This document shows, piece by piece, positions 1 to 10,673 of a stretch of 64,000 nt of DNA. Within the stretch, counting starts at the first letter, position 1. Each line of letters starts with the position of its first letter. The translations under genes were made by a program, and so were the position numbers. This DNA comes from Plasmopara viticola (lineage: Eukaryota > Oomycota > Peronosporomycetes > Peronosporales > Peronosporaceae), in NCBI GenBank assembly GCA_001695595.3, contig MBPM02000041.1, positions 434,001 to 498,000 of the forward strand. Reading direction: 5' to 3'. Below the pieces are notes generated by a model. That model saw nothing but the letters and a program-made list of their open reading frames with translations, searched no databases and was not told the origin of the DNA.

Positions 1-162
1 ATGCGTATGGTGTCGACGCTTTTCAATGCCTTCGGTGACGCACAATTGGAAAGAATATTGAAAGCAGCGTCAACGGTCGAGGCAACGAGCGAAAAGGCAG
101 AAGCTCTTCTTTTTCAACTTGATCAGTGGAAGCGTGGACAGCCTTTCTATAATGAGTCTTAG
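1..162 (+). CDS. LWY-type effector, 3' end only (cut by window edge)
   Basis: An open frame runs from base 1 to a TAG at 160-162, giving 53 residues. It matches the last 50 or so residues of the complete effectors in this window: an ERILKAA segment, then VEATSEKA, then a short basic tail. The internal ATG codons at 1 and 7 fall at the position of the conserved MSTL segment, so they are not true starts and the gene begins outside the window. The frame is open to its stop, so this copy could be intact. It is on the + strand, tail to tail with the effector at 2176-4401. The final residues differ from those of the other copies. Confidence 0.75.
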   Translation: MRMVSTLFNAFGDAQLERILKAASTVEATSEKAEALLFQLDQWKRGQPFYNES

Positions 163-680
163 TAAACGCATAGTAGCAAGAGGATTGAAAGGCAGGATGA
201 CGCTCTGTCGCTACTATAATTGCATACATTTTATTTGTATAAAAAAAAGTAATTTTCACAATATGATAAATTAGCTTTGTGTTAATACGGTGGCTACTTC
301 TCTTGCCTGTCTGGTTAAAGAGCGTGAAGTAACGTTTTTCATCGTACAAAAGTTCCTCTTTGTTACAGCGGCTTGTCGTCGGAGCCTATCGAATTGACTG
401 CCAGAAGTCCCAAGGCAAACAGTTGTAATTAATAAGAAAACAGTTTCGACGCTCGAACAAATTGTGCACAATGCGCTTTAGCTAGGCAAAAAAATGCACC
501 AATAGGATTTAGCCTCTGCTGTTGTCACTACAAATTTGGTAATTTGCAAATTTGCGGCAGTGACAAATCGACTTGAGCATCAAGCAAGATATTTGTCTTT
601 GCAACACCACAAACACAATTTAAATGTATTCAGTTGCATCGTAGAGGTAGCATTCATTACGTAAAAGGTGTGTTTGTTGC
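163..680. repeat. Effector 3' flank, shared with other copies
   Basis: No gene is seen. Around 460-600 lies a segment of roughly 140 bases, with a TTGTCACTAC and a GGCAGTGACAAA core, that also follows the effectors at about 1720-1880, 34300-34460, 39900-40050 and 60190-60350. The duplicated unit therefore includes several hundred bases of 3' flank. No poly(A) or terminator signal could be assigned. Confidence 0.5.
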
Positions 681-715
681 AGTCAAAGTAGCGCGAATAG
701 GTTGCTAGTCAAGAT

Positions 716-1035
716 GAAATCGGTTATTGAGGAGAACGAAAGTCGTATCATGGTCGGCAGCTAAATGGGGAATGTATCTTGCAAGCATCATCACGTACGA
801 AATAGTCATGTAGTCAGCAATGTCGGAGAAGAAGGCGCTTGATGGACTCAGGAAAAGTCAGACAAATGCGCCTGAAAACGTATTCAATTACCAAGCTAGA
901 AAGTTATGGTCAGGAGTCAAGAAATAGCTTACAGCGAAAAGTGAGCGGTGCCGCTTTTGTCTTTGTCGTTCATGTGGCTTGAGTAAATTTCTTCAACCCA
1001 CTCGATCTCTCGTGAAAATACAATATTCGACATCT
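716..1035 (+). pseudogene. Remnant of ICE2-like gene (exon 5 region)
   Basis: This stretch follows the order of the exon 5 sequence of the gene at 4721-7337. It contains a GGCAGCTAAATGG segment like GGCAGCTGAACG, then a GAGCGGTGCCGCTTTTG stretch like the exon's GAACGATGCCGCTTTTGG, then GTGGCTTGAGTAAA like GTGGCTCGAGTAAA. The reading frame is broken by stops, so it is a dead fragment. No matching exon 1 or exon 6 is seen beside it. It lies between two effector copies. The borders are approximate. Confidence 0.55.
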
Positions 1036-1369
1036 GGTACGTATGGCAGAATCGCACACTCGAGGTTTTGGCGTTCGTCGGAACAAGCTTATACTTGTTT
1101 ACATCTTATGACCTCTGGGTGGATATATTCTTGCGTCTTTCAGCAAAAAGCGTGGCGAATTAATGTGTTAGAGGCCTCTGCAGAGCCTAAATTAATAATA
1201 TTGTAAGTCAAGACTTGTGCCATCATTACGTTTTATTGTTCATATTTTCTGGATTGATTTTTAATGACTTATATGCAGTTGAGTTTTTGCTTATAAAGGG
1301 AGTACTGCAAGCTTTGATCGTGCTCGTTTGCAACCTAGAACTGAAATGATGAAAATGTAAAAAGCGCCC

Positions 1370-2175
1370 GAAAGTCTCAAGTCCCGAAGAGTGCGACTCG
1401 TACAACCGTTGACGTCGAACTGTGCCGGTGACTAAAAAACCAAATTATTTTACGTTTGTGGCGGCGCAGGTATAATGGTGCCTAAATGAGTCCGTCTCTT
1501 CGCTAATATGGACTGATTGGTTCAATGCAACAAGTTCTCGAGACCACACATGACTTTCTACCATACATTGACTTGCCCATGATCTGAAGCGAAAAATTCA
1601 AGGAAAGCGGCGAGCATTGAAGAATAAATGCCGGCACTAATACAAGAGAGCAAACTATCAGACACAAGCTAAGAATTTGGTGCTGATAGATGATACACTC
1701 TTACCTTTCATTTTTGCAGTGACGAACTCCTCGCTGGATGCTCAAAACATTTTCTATGCAATTCGTCACTGCCGCAATGTTGCACGTCACTAAACACAAA
1801 GTTACAATAGTAGAGACTGAATCCTATCAGCGCGATTATTATAGCTGATGTACGATGTGCAGTGTGCACCATTATCTGAAGTGACGAAGAATTTTTTTCG
1901 CAACTGTTGACTTGCCTTTTTTTTTAACTTAACGACGCGAAAGAAAACGGCCATGACAGTAAAGAAGTTTAGTACGATAACAAACATTATTTCAACAGCT
2001 TAACTTCGGCAAACGAGGGAGGTAGCCACAGTTACAAGCACCCTAATTAACACTTTGTAGAAATTTAGCTTTTTATTATCACAAATGCTGTATTTACCGT
2101 TTGTAACCACGGTGTCTGCAAAAATAGTAGCACTTGGACGCCATCCTGACTCTAAATCTCCTTGATACTATGCAT
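1370..2175. repeat. 3' flank of effector at 2176-4401, duplicated block
   Basis: No gene is seen. The stretch with GAGTGCGACTCGTACA, AATGGTGCC and GAGTCCGTCTCTT (about 1395-1500) recurs at 59860-59990 and, inverted, at 34580-34700. The part at 1720-1880 recurs beside all the other effector copies. The unit of duplication thus reaches at least 800 bases past the effector stop codon. Confidence 0.55.
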
Positions 2176-4401
2176 TTACGAAATATCATTCGAAAATGAG
2201 GATTTATACTTTGAATGGTTTAGTTCAGAAATAAGAGCTTTCGCCTTTTCGCTCGTTGCCTCAACTGTCAATGCCGCTTTTAAAATTCTTTCCAAATTTG
2301 CGTAACCAAAAGCACGGATGAGCGTCGACATCATATAATTCTGTTGGGATGGAGTGTTCGCGTGATACGCCTTCGTGTACACCTCCCAAAGCTTCGCGCT
2401 TGGCGTATTAGCAAACAGTAGCTGAAAATAGTCTGTTTCCACTTCTTCGAACACCAGCATTAATACAATATCGGATGGAGGTATCCTCTGCCTCAACCAG
2501 ATCGATACCATCTTTTTTAAATATTTTTGGTCCAAAATGGTGGCAATTTCTGGTGTAACCAATATCTTAAGAATAGTGTTACGCACAATAGATTTGTCAG
2601 TTGTAGCTGATTCTTGCACTTCCACCGCATGCACCATGGTCAATAGCTGCCGAAAATCGGTATTTGCAGTGCTTGGAAAGTCCTCGACATCAAAACTAAA
2701 TTGGAAGTACATTTTTAGGTAGCGCACCCAAAAGCTTTTCGATGACTTATTTACAAATAAAATATTGAACTTGTCAGCGGCAGCTTCACCGTGCGTCAAC
2801 ATGGACACAACATTGGACGGAAGTGTTCTATCCAATAAAAAGTTCGACATCAGCTCTATCACATGGTCATGGTTCGAGCTGAGATGGGTAGAAGATGGTG
2901 AAAGCAGCATTTTCAGAATAGTGCTGTACGCTACGTAATTCTCAGCTGCATGCGACTCTTTTTGCGTTGCCACTTCAAACAGCATTTTCACTAGCTTTTC
3001 AAAATCGGCATTTGCTGATTGCATCGACTCCACATTGTTAGAATATGTCTGAACGTACTGCTCGAAATAGCGCACCCAAAAGCTTCTTGACCACTTGTTC
3101 AGGAATAGGATTGTAAAGCAATTATCTCTCACCTCATCGAATTTCAGAGCGGAGACAATCCTAGAAGGAAACTTTCCTCTTTCTAACCAGATTGACATCA
3201 GCCTCTCCCGATACTGCTGACTTTTCTGGAGGTGGGCAAGGTGCGGTAAAGTCAGCACCTTTAACCAAGTACTAATTGCCGAGTCACTAAAAGCTCTTGC
3301 TGGATCATTCATTTTCATTGCAACGTCATCTAGTGTTTTCAATAAATGCTCAAAATCGGAAATCGCAACTTGCGATAGTTCGTTACCATGATTGCGTTCA
3401 CTGTACATTGCTAGGTAGTTTAACCAGAACCTCCTTGACGGATTTCTTGAGATGAGGTGGTCAAAGTGATCAGCTTTCGACACATCCTCTACCAACATGG
3501 ACACAATTTTGGACGGGGGTAAATTCACATCCAAATAAATAGCCACCAAACTTCCAACGCAATTCTGATCGTCGAAATTGTCCAGCGAAAGTATAAGTTT
3601 GAGTAAAGCAGCATCCTCAGACCATTTGCGGGCGACATGTTGCCCAGTGCTGACAGCGAGATCCTTGCTAAACAAAATACTCAGGTAGCTTGTCAAAATA
3701 GAAAATTCCCGTTTTCCTAGCTTTTTGGATGTAACGTGCTCCATTAAGTACGCGTCGATACGATCACGAGGTGTCTTGTATATTGTATCTGCCGAATGCT
3801 GTCCCTCTTGAGATAATTCGCTTTCAAGACTAGGTAAAATTTTAAGAACCCGACTTTTGGTTTGCTCGTCGGCAACTTTAATCAGGTCAATGGCGAAGGG
3901 TTTCGTTTTCTTGTCCTTTACCGCAGAAAGTAAAATGTTCGGCAACGCTTCGGCATCCTCCATGACCGACATTGCCGCAATAATAAACTCGTATATATCT
4001 TCTTCAAAGTGACGGCTAAGTTGGCATAGTAAATAGACCCATTTAATCCATCGAACGTCGGACATAAATTTATGTTTAAGCTTGCTTAGACCCAAATCAT
4101 CGTAGACTTCTTTCGGAGTTTTTCCTTTATCCATATAAAAGTAAAATACATGTTTTTGCAGACCTCTTACGTCTTTATTTCGTGGAGCCTTTCCCAATAG
4201 TTTGGCAAATCGCGGTATTGGCATCCGTCCCCTGTCTTCGCCATCAACATTTGGAGTCTCTGTGACCGCTGATGCAGCCAAATCGTCACGGACAAATGTG
4301 GGCGAAGACGCTGTACGTGATGCAGTTCCCGCTGTGTCAGTGACCGCCTTTGCAGCAAAAGCACTGGTCAGTAGTGCAACGCGTAAGTAGCAAAACCGCA
4401 T
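2176..4401 (-). CDS. Secreted LWY-repeat effector-like protein (intact copy)
   Basis: The 741-residue protein starts at the ATG at 4401; an upstream in-frame TTG is not used. Residues 1-19 form a signal peptide (MRFCYLRVALLTSAFAAKA). A RDDL at 38-41 sits where an RXLR motif would be, and GEDRG at 54-58 resembles the dEER motif. RWIKWVYLL at 117-125 is the W part of a WY fold. Three FW(V/L)xY motifs near 325, 441 and 557 and an LWEVY near 671 recur every 114-116 residues, each preceded by an LPPSKIVSMLV-type helix. This is the layout of tandem (L)WY effectors, which oomycetes secrete to act inside plant cells (family knowledge). The host target is unknown. It is divergent from the ICE2-like gene 319 bases away. 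Unlike the copies at 31828 and 60523 it lacks the basic KRVKS-type tail. Confidence 0.85.
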   Translation of the reverse strand: MRFCYLRVALLTSAFAAKAVTDTAGTASRTASSPTFVRDDLAASAVTETPNVDGEDRGRMPIPRFAKLLGKAPRNKDVRGLQKHVFYFYMDKGKTPKEVYDDLGLSKLKHKFMSDVRWIKWVYLLCQLSRHFEEDIYEFIIAAMSVMEDAEALPNILLSAVKDKKTKPFAIDLIKVADEQTKSRVLKILPSLESELSQEGQHSADTIYKTPRDRIDAYLMEHVTSKKLGKREFSILTSYLSILFSKDLAVSTGQHVARKWSEDAALLKLILSLDNFDDQNCVGSLVAIYLDVNLPPSKIVSMLVEDVSKADHFDHLISRNPSRRFWLNYLAMYSERNHGNELSQVAISDFEHLLKTLDDVAMKMNDPARAFSDSAISTWLKVLTLPHLAHLQKSQQYRERLMSIWLERGKFPSRIVSALKFDEVRDNCFTILFLNKWSRSFWVRYFEQYVQTYSNNVESMQSANADFEKLVKMLFEVATQKESHAAENYVAYSTILKMLLSPSSTHLSSNHDHVIELMSNFLLDRTLPSNVVSMLTHGEAAADKFNILFVNKSSKSFWVRYLKMYFQFSFDVEDFPSTANTDFRQLLTMVHAVEVQESATTDKSIVRNTILKILVTPEIATILDQKYLKKMVSIWLRQRIPPSDIVLMLVFEEVETDYFQLLFANTPSAKLWEVYTKAYHANTPSQQNYMMSTLIRAFGYANLERILKAALTVEATSEKAKALISELNHSKYKSSFSNDIS

Positions 4402-4720
4402 GATGTAAAAAATCCACTGCGACAAGAAAATGCAAATGCTTTCAGTATACTCAGTAATTGAAAATTGTATTGCAAAGCAGGACTGTGCATTACCAGGAAG
4501 AGTGAGTGAGCACGCTGCGTAAATTGTGTCAGTCTAGGTCTTTCTTCTATGAAACGTCAGACTGTTCAAGAGCATACGATTCAATCCTTAAAATGACGTA
4601 CAAACCCTCTATAATTTACAATTATGGCCACACGGGTCTTGCATTAATGTATCGCACATTTTTATGCTTTCTCTGATTAGATGTAAAGTTTGCGTATCAG
4701 TACAGTATCACCAATCGTAA
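4402..4720. promoter_or_regulatory. Bidirectional promoter, effector / ICE2-like gene
   Basis: These 319 bases separate the two divergent ATGs. On the effector side, about 95-115 bases before its ATG (4491-4516), the minus strand reads GTGCTCACTCACTCTTCC. This resembles the oomycete initiator GCTCATTYYNCAWTTT and is shared with the other effector copies. Near 4611-4635 lies an AT-rich stretch followed by TGGCCACAC, present 200-310 bases upstream of every effector copy with a visible 5' side. Both are therefore candidate control elements for the effector family. Confidence 0.55.
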
Positions 4721-7337
4721 ATGGACACGACCAACGCATTTGCTGTCCCTCGACAGCTTTTTGCCTGTCGTGGACGCCACGGTGCTTCTGACAACAATGA
4801 CAGTGGTGCATTCTTCACTGCAGACGAGTATGCTTTATTTTCTCTCCGTGGGGATGTCCACAAATCAAGACTTTATGAAGAGTTGGAGACACGTCGACAA
4901 ATCGTCCTGACGCCAGTCAATGCATCGAAATGTGCATCAAGATGTGCCAGTAAACGCTCAAGAAAAATTGAAAACAAGCACTTGCACACGAAGAATATGG
5001 TGCAATTGCTCGTGGAGGCGATTGAAAGCCATCAGATTCAAGCTCCAGAGAATATGCTAGAGCTTGACAATGCCCGTCGAAGGGTCTCGAATTTTTCCGT
5101 GGTGCAACATGAACAGTATCTCAAGCTGCAACATAAGCTGTATCAAGCTCTTCAGGTACAACAGTCAAAATGCAGAGTGATGGTGTTTTTGTGCTGATTT
5201 TGGGTTTTTGTGGTAAGTAGCGCGGATTACCAGAAGTACTTGCACTCTCTGAGGATGAAGCCAAGCAGTGGCATAAAACCAAGTCGGAAATTGAAAAAGA
5301 GCAAGTGAGTTTCTGTAGGACGATGGCAAGGGGCTTGGCGGCAGAAGCGGCTATAAACGAAACGCAAGTACCGGCAATGGCAGAGGCATGGGTACGTGAC
5401 ATAAGACTGAAGTAACCTCAGTGTTTGATCATTTTATTTCTCAACGAATTTGCAGTATAATGGGATGCTAGCGCAGTGCTGGAACGACATTTATCGTTTG
5501 TATCCAAGATACTTTGAGCCGTGCGTAGCAATCAAGTTGGCTACTGGTGATCGTGAGAAGAGTGGGATTGCCCCTCTGAACGCCAAAGAGGTGGCTGCTC
5601 GGGGCACGTGTTGCACAATTGACCTGAGGCAATTTGTTGCAAGTCAGCCCTTGTGGAGTCATGCAGAAGATAGTGAAGAAGTTTCAATGAATGTCGTATC
5701 TCCACGTCAGGCCATTTCCGCCGATGTGCAGGCGCATCAATTGATGGAAAAATATGATTGCGACATCGCCATATCCTCATCGACACTAATCACACTTTTT
5801 GACAGCGATACATCCACGCACTTTGGCCATGTTGTACGTAACTCGAACAGATAGCAAGCTGATTTAATGATGATGGAATTCGTTGTAGCCTGCAGGATGG
5901 GGAATTTTGTTAAAAAGCCAAGCGAGCATTGGCGAAAATAGCAAAGCCACAAAAAAACGCATTTTTGTAGATCGGCCACTTCCAGGAAATGCAATTGGCA
6001 CACGAGAAAAGGTAGCAGAAGCTGGTCGTGCAGCTCTTTTGTCTTATTTTGAGGTAGGTCCTTTGTTGTGCATTTAGCGACGCGAAAAAAGTTTTTATGA
6101 CTTTGTTTAGACCGAATCAATGATTGAAGGATCTACAGGTGGAAGAACATCGTACCATGTTTGGCAGCTGAACGAAAAGCGAATTCTTGTGCGAAGCACA
6201 ATCCATGCGAGTGCAATAAAGTCGACATTGTCAGAGATTGAACAGCTTGATGAGTCGAGTAAGAAGCAGACAGCTGCACCTTTATGTGTGTTTGTTAAGC
6301 CAGATTATCAATCGTTGGGAATCGAAGAGCAGCTCACGACAAGTGAACGATGCCGCTTTTGGCTTCATTCGTGGCTCCGTGGAGGCGCGGACGTGCTTGT
6401 GGCTCGAGTAAACCCTTTGAATGACTTGATCACGTCGTGGAAAACGTATTCTCCAGCGTCTCTTATCTATGGTGACAGCGCGCAACAACTTCCACTCGAG
6501 GCTGTTGAGTACGTTAAAACGAATTGTCATTTTGACATAACTTACCAACTTTAAAGCTAATATTTGTCGTATATTGATAGCCCGTCTTTAAAGTTTCAAT
6601 GGCTCTCGACGTTATTTAACACGTTAAGCGATCTCCCTGAAGGTACCTACCTATTGCGATCATTAGACGACAGCGGCCCAAGCACTTTTGGCAAAAGGCG
6701 TGGCGGAGTCGAAGTGTTGGTGGCAGGTACAGACCCTGATCCAAATTTAGGAGTCGTTGATTTGTACACGTTTATGCCGAAGCTAGCAATTTCAGGTACT
6801 TCGCCTGTGTCAATACCATTCGATGTTGCGGCTTCTGCTCTTCCATCGTGGAATCTTCCTGATCGAATCCCGTACACCTTTCAGACAGGCATGTGCTGTC
6901 TTTCTTTTTTTGTTGATGGAGTATGTTCGACCTTGTCAATGGGCAAAAGCTGTGATTATGCTCATTTGCGTCTTCCAGAACAGAAAAAATCGAGTATGAG
7001 GAGACCAGCAAGAGCAAAACGATGGAGATTCGAGAATTATACAAAAGTGCTTTCGGGGACGACTTGTAGCAATATGAAGGCGCTCGATCAGCCAGTATCT
7101 GTAAAAGTGAACTTTGCATTTTGCGGGGAAGATACGACGCCACCTACTGTCTCAGATATTGCTGACGTGTACGCACCAGTCCATTGTAACAAACAGTCAA
7201 TAGAGTGCTCGCGACCTCATTTGACTCTCCATCAGATTATCGATCGACTTGCAGATGATCTGCTGCGTAAGGGACGAGAAAAGCGACGAGCACAGAAAAA
7301 CGAAAATCGCCAGCAGCACAAGAAAGCAAGAAAGTAG
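4721..7337 (+). CDS. NARG2/ICE2-like protein (little elongation complex subunit 2), six exons
   Basis: Exons 4721-5155, 5221-5391, 5456-5833, 5889-6053, 6111-6508 and 6581-7337 join in frame into 767 residues; all introns are GT-AG and 55-72 nt. The middle, from YHVWQLNEKRILVRSTIHAS through LTTSERCRFWLHSWLRGGAD to LPEGTYLLRS, resembles the conserved C-terminal domain of NARG2/ICE2, part of the little elongation complex that supports snRNA gene transcription in animals. After it comes a Cys-rich patch (C-x8-C-x8-C-x3-H, in FFVDGVCSTLSMGKSCDYAH) like a CCCH finger, then a Lys/Arg-rich tail that fits nuclear location. It is the only complete copy. Fragments of its exon 1 lie beside the other effectors. 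The family assignment is from memory and moderately sure; the splice model is firmer. Confidence 0.72.
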
Positions 7338-9322
7338 ACGATAGTCGTCTTTTTTAATTGATAATACATACATAAGCAAATTTAGCTAATGAACGTATAG
7401 CGTGGCCAAAGTACGTGGAAATATCGCTGTCGTAAGTGTCATTAAAAACAATGATGGTATGGAATTACTTGTAAAGCGGTGCCCACGGCAAGCTGGCTGC
7501 AAACAAGCCACTGTAGCTCTGTAAGAGAACCATTATTGTGCCAGTGACGGCATTGATATGTGCCTAGCTGAGCTTATCATTGATGGAAATAAGCAACGTG
7601 ATAAACAACCGGCGGGCAATTGACATATATCGAATTAAATCACAAAGAAAAACGGTACATCACAAACTTGTTGTTCCAAGTAATTTGGGACGTCATTGAC
7701 AAAAGTCGAAAAGTCACTTGCCTCGAGAAGCCAAAGGAATTAAAGAAAGTCAAATGCAAGTAAGACATTGCATATACCGATGAAGGTTCAGTTTTCCGAT
7801 TATGAAATAGCGAGATAGAAAGAGGTCGGTGTTCTGCTACAACCGGCACGCGGTAGATTGCATGTGATGAAAAGTTAGATGCTTTAGAAGTGTATAGCAG
7901 ATGAATTAGCTTCGGGTAGTACTTGTGCTCGCGGCATGTGCTATGTCGTTTAATTTGTGATGGGCAAGTCATATAGATATTTTACGGCGGGTGGCAAAGA
8001 GCTCGCAATGGGCGTCGTACACAATTGATGAGGATTACGATCATAATCGCTGTGAAGATGATTTAGGTCATTACACATCGTACGATAAGCAATGATATAG
8101 TAGTAACGTGTGGATAATGATGTCGCAATACAAAGCGTTGATGAGTCGGGCATTTTCGAGAAGCATACGATTAACGAGTCAAAGTAGTCAGGACAGCTTC
8201 ATCGTCACGAGCTTGTTGAAGTGGGCTAAGCAACGCAAGACACTCAAAGCAATTTAGTATTCGAAATAAAATAATTAAAGCGAATGTGCACAAGATTAAA
8301 CATTATGATACTAATTTCCGTCACAAGTAAAACGTGGTAATTTGAGCTTAAATTATATTCACAAAGCGTGTCGGTGGTTAAGGTAGGTGATAAAAGACAA
8401 ACAAATGGATCGAGTATCAGGCAATCGTAAGCAATTTTATTTGCTTACTGAACGAGACCGCTGTTGAATATAAGTTTTGCTTTGCATAAAGATCTTGTCT
8501 ACTATACTATTTCAAATGGCAGTAGTGCTGTTGATCGTGTCAAGCCAGAAGACAACGATAGTTTAGCAGTTGAACTAAAGGATAGAAAAATGGCTATATG
8601 AATCACAAATTCTATTTAAAGCCGCTACTAAAACCCAAGGATAACACCGATTAAATACTATTAGAAGCTGAGTATGATCGTTAAGTTTGAAGCGTTTCGT
8701 TCGAGGGTTTACGTACATTTTCTGAAGTTGCTTTCTTGTGTACAGTGCACAAATACAAAATGAAGCTGAACAACTGCATAGCTTAGGCTGAGCATACTTT
8801 TTGTCGAAGCCAGCGGTGGCAATTTTCCTGTGAAAGTGGTGCTATAAACGTGTACTCCGTTCGGGCCCAGCTACCCATCCGAAGTCATTAATAGCTTTGC
8901 CACAATGGCTTTGTCCTAAAACGACAGCCGTATCCACTCGAATTCGGACTTTGTGCAGCGCTTGCTCTGGCTAATAATCATAATCGATTGCCAATGTATA
9001 TAAAATAGTACTGCAGGCAAAAGTTATATGTTTTCATTGGCAATCACACCTCCTATATCTTATGTTAAATTCCGGCAATAAACCTTAATCTGCAACTTAA
9101 GTAATGCGTCTTCGGCCCGTGATATGCAGGTAATTTCTTAGTAGGCCCGTATTTCTTTTTAGAGCAGCCCTTCGTTGTAGTACGCTGAATATAGTATTGT
9201 ACATATGACTGATGATATTATAATTTTAATTAAGCAAAAATGTCTTTTTTGTCCAATTATATTGTATTAAGTTAGATACCACGCGGCAGTCCTAAATCCG
9301 CGGTAAAAGGAACTCGCTCGCC
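7338..9322. other. Intergenic region with decayed convergent ORF
   Basis: No intact gene is seen. From 7338 to about 8480 the sequence matches 45004-46200 by eye, so it belongs to the duplicated segment. The minus strand at about 7380-7640 shows an INAVTG stretch matching the longer frame at 44990-45256, but stops interrupt it. The open frame on the minus strand at 7640-7972 has no convincing start. About 8480-9322 looks like ordinary spacer leading to the AP-1 mu promoter. Confidence 0.45.
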
Positions 9323-10673
9323 ATGGTGCTGTCGGCTGTGTTCATCACCGACCTAAAAGGCAAGGTCATTATTTCGCGTAATTATCGCGGGGATATCCCC
9401 ATGTCTGCGTCGACCAAATTCACGCGATACGTGCAGGAAAAGGACGACTCGGAGCAGCGCCCTGTGTTCACAGAGGACGGCTATACTTTCGTCTACCTCA
9501 AGGTCCTTAATTTTAGTCAAAAGGATGTAATTATCACCACGTATACTAATATGTTCATGCGTATACACATTATAGCACAATAATCTGTACTTAATGACCG
9601 TAACCAAGGTGAACTCGAACGTGGCGCTCATGCTCATGTACCTCACGCGCATCTGCCAAGTCTTTCGTGAATACTTTGGCGAGCTTGAAGAGGAAAGTAT
9701 TCGCGATAATTTTGTCATCATTTTTGAGCTTCTAGACGAAACAATGGACCACGGATACCCTCAGACTACCGAAGCTCGTATATTACGCGAGTATATCACG
9801 CAAGAGGGTCATAGACTCGAGGCAACACCTCGTCCCCCAACTGCTCTCACAAATGCCGTTTCGTGGCGCAGTGAAGGCATCAAACATCGCAAAAATGAAA
9901 TTTTTCTCGACGTTGTGGAAAAGCTCAATCTACTTGTCTCAAGTAATGGCACTGTGTTGCACTCTGAGATTATTGGCGCTGTGAAAATGAAGAGCTTCTT
10001 GTCGGGTATGCCTGAATTGAAACTCGGTTTGAATGACAAGGCACTATTTGAAGCTACAGGTCGATCTTCCAGCAAAGGCAAAGCTATCGAGATGGAGGAT
10101 ATTAAATTCCACCAGTGTGTGCGACTTGCACGCTTTGAATCGGACCGGACGATCTCGTTCATTCCACCCGATGGTGAGTTTGATTTAATGACGTACCGCT
10201 TAGCTACACACGTCAAGCCGCTGATTTGGGTGGAAGCAGTCGTGGAACCGCATTCACGCTCGCGTATTGAATACATGATCAAGGCCAAAACGCAGTTCAA
10301 GAGCCGCAGTATTGCTAACAATGTAGAAATTGTGATCCCAGTACCCCCTGATGTCGATTCGCCTAGTTTCAAGTGCAGCATTGGATCGGTGACATATGTG
10401 CCGGATCGTGACGCAATTGTCTGGTCGATTAAACAGTTTAATGGCTCGCGCGAATACCTTATGCGGGCGCACTTTGGACTTCCTAGTGTTGACAATCACG
10501 AGGCTACAGATGATTGGAAAGCTCCGATTCAAGTCAAGTTTGAGATCCCTTATTTTACCGTCTCGGGCATTCAAGTACGTTACCTGAAAATCATCGAAAA
10601 GAGCGGATACCAGGCACTTCCGTGGGTGCGTTACATTACGCAGAACGGCGACTATCAGTTGCGAATGTCCTAG
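9323..10673 (+). CDS. AP1M: AP-1 clathrin adaptor complex, mu subunit
   Basis: Exons 9323-9502 and 9576-10673 give 425 residues, the usual mu-1 length. The start has a good context (GCCATGG). The N-terminal longin-type domain begins with an FITDLKGKVIISRNYRGD stretch. The join YLK / HNNLYL restores the family sequence, at the cost of a poor donor (GTCCTT). Then follow RICQVFREYFGELEEESIRD, GYPQTTEARILREYITQEG, a PPTALTNAVSWRSEGIKH linker and the mu homology domain with NEIFLDVVEKLNLLVS, SGMPELKLGLND, FHQCVRLARFE and the C-terminal PWVRYITQNGDYQLR. Mu-1 binds YxxPhi sorting signals and works in clathrin-coated vesicle traffic at the trans-Golgi and endosomes. The gene looks intact and conserved. 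Confidence 0.96.
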
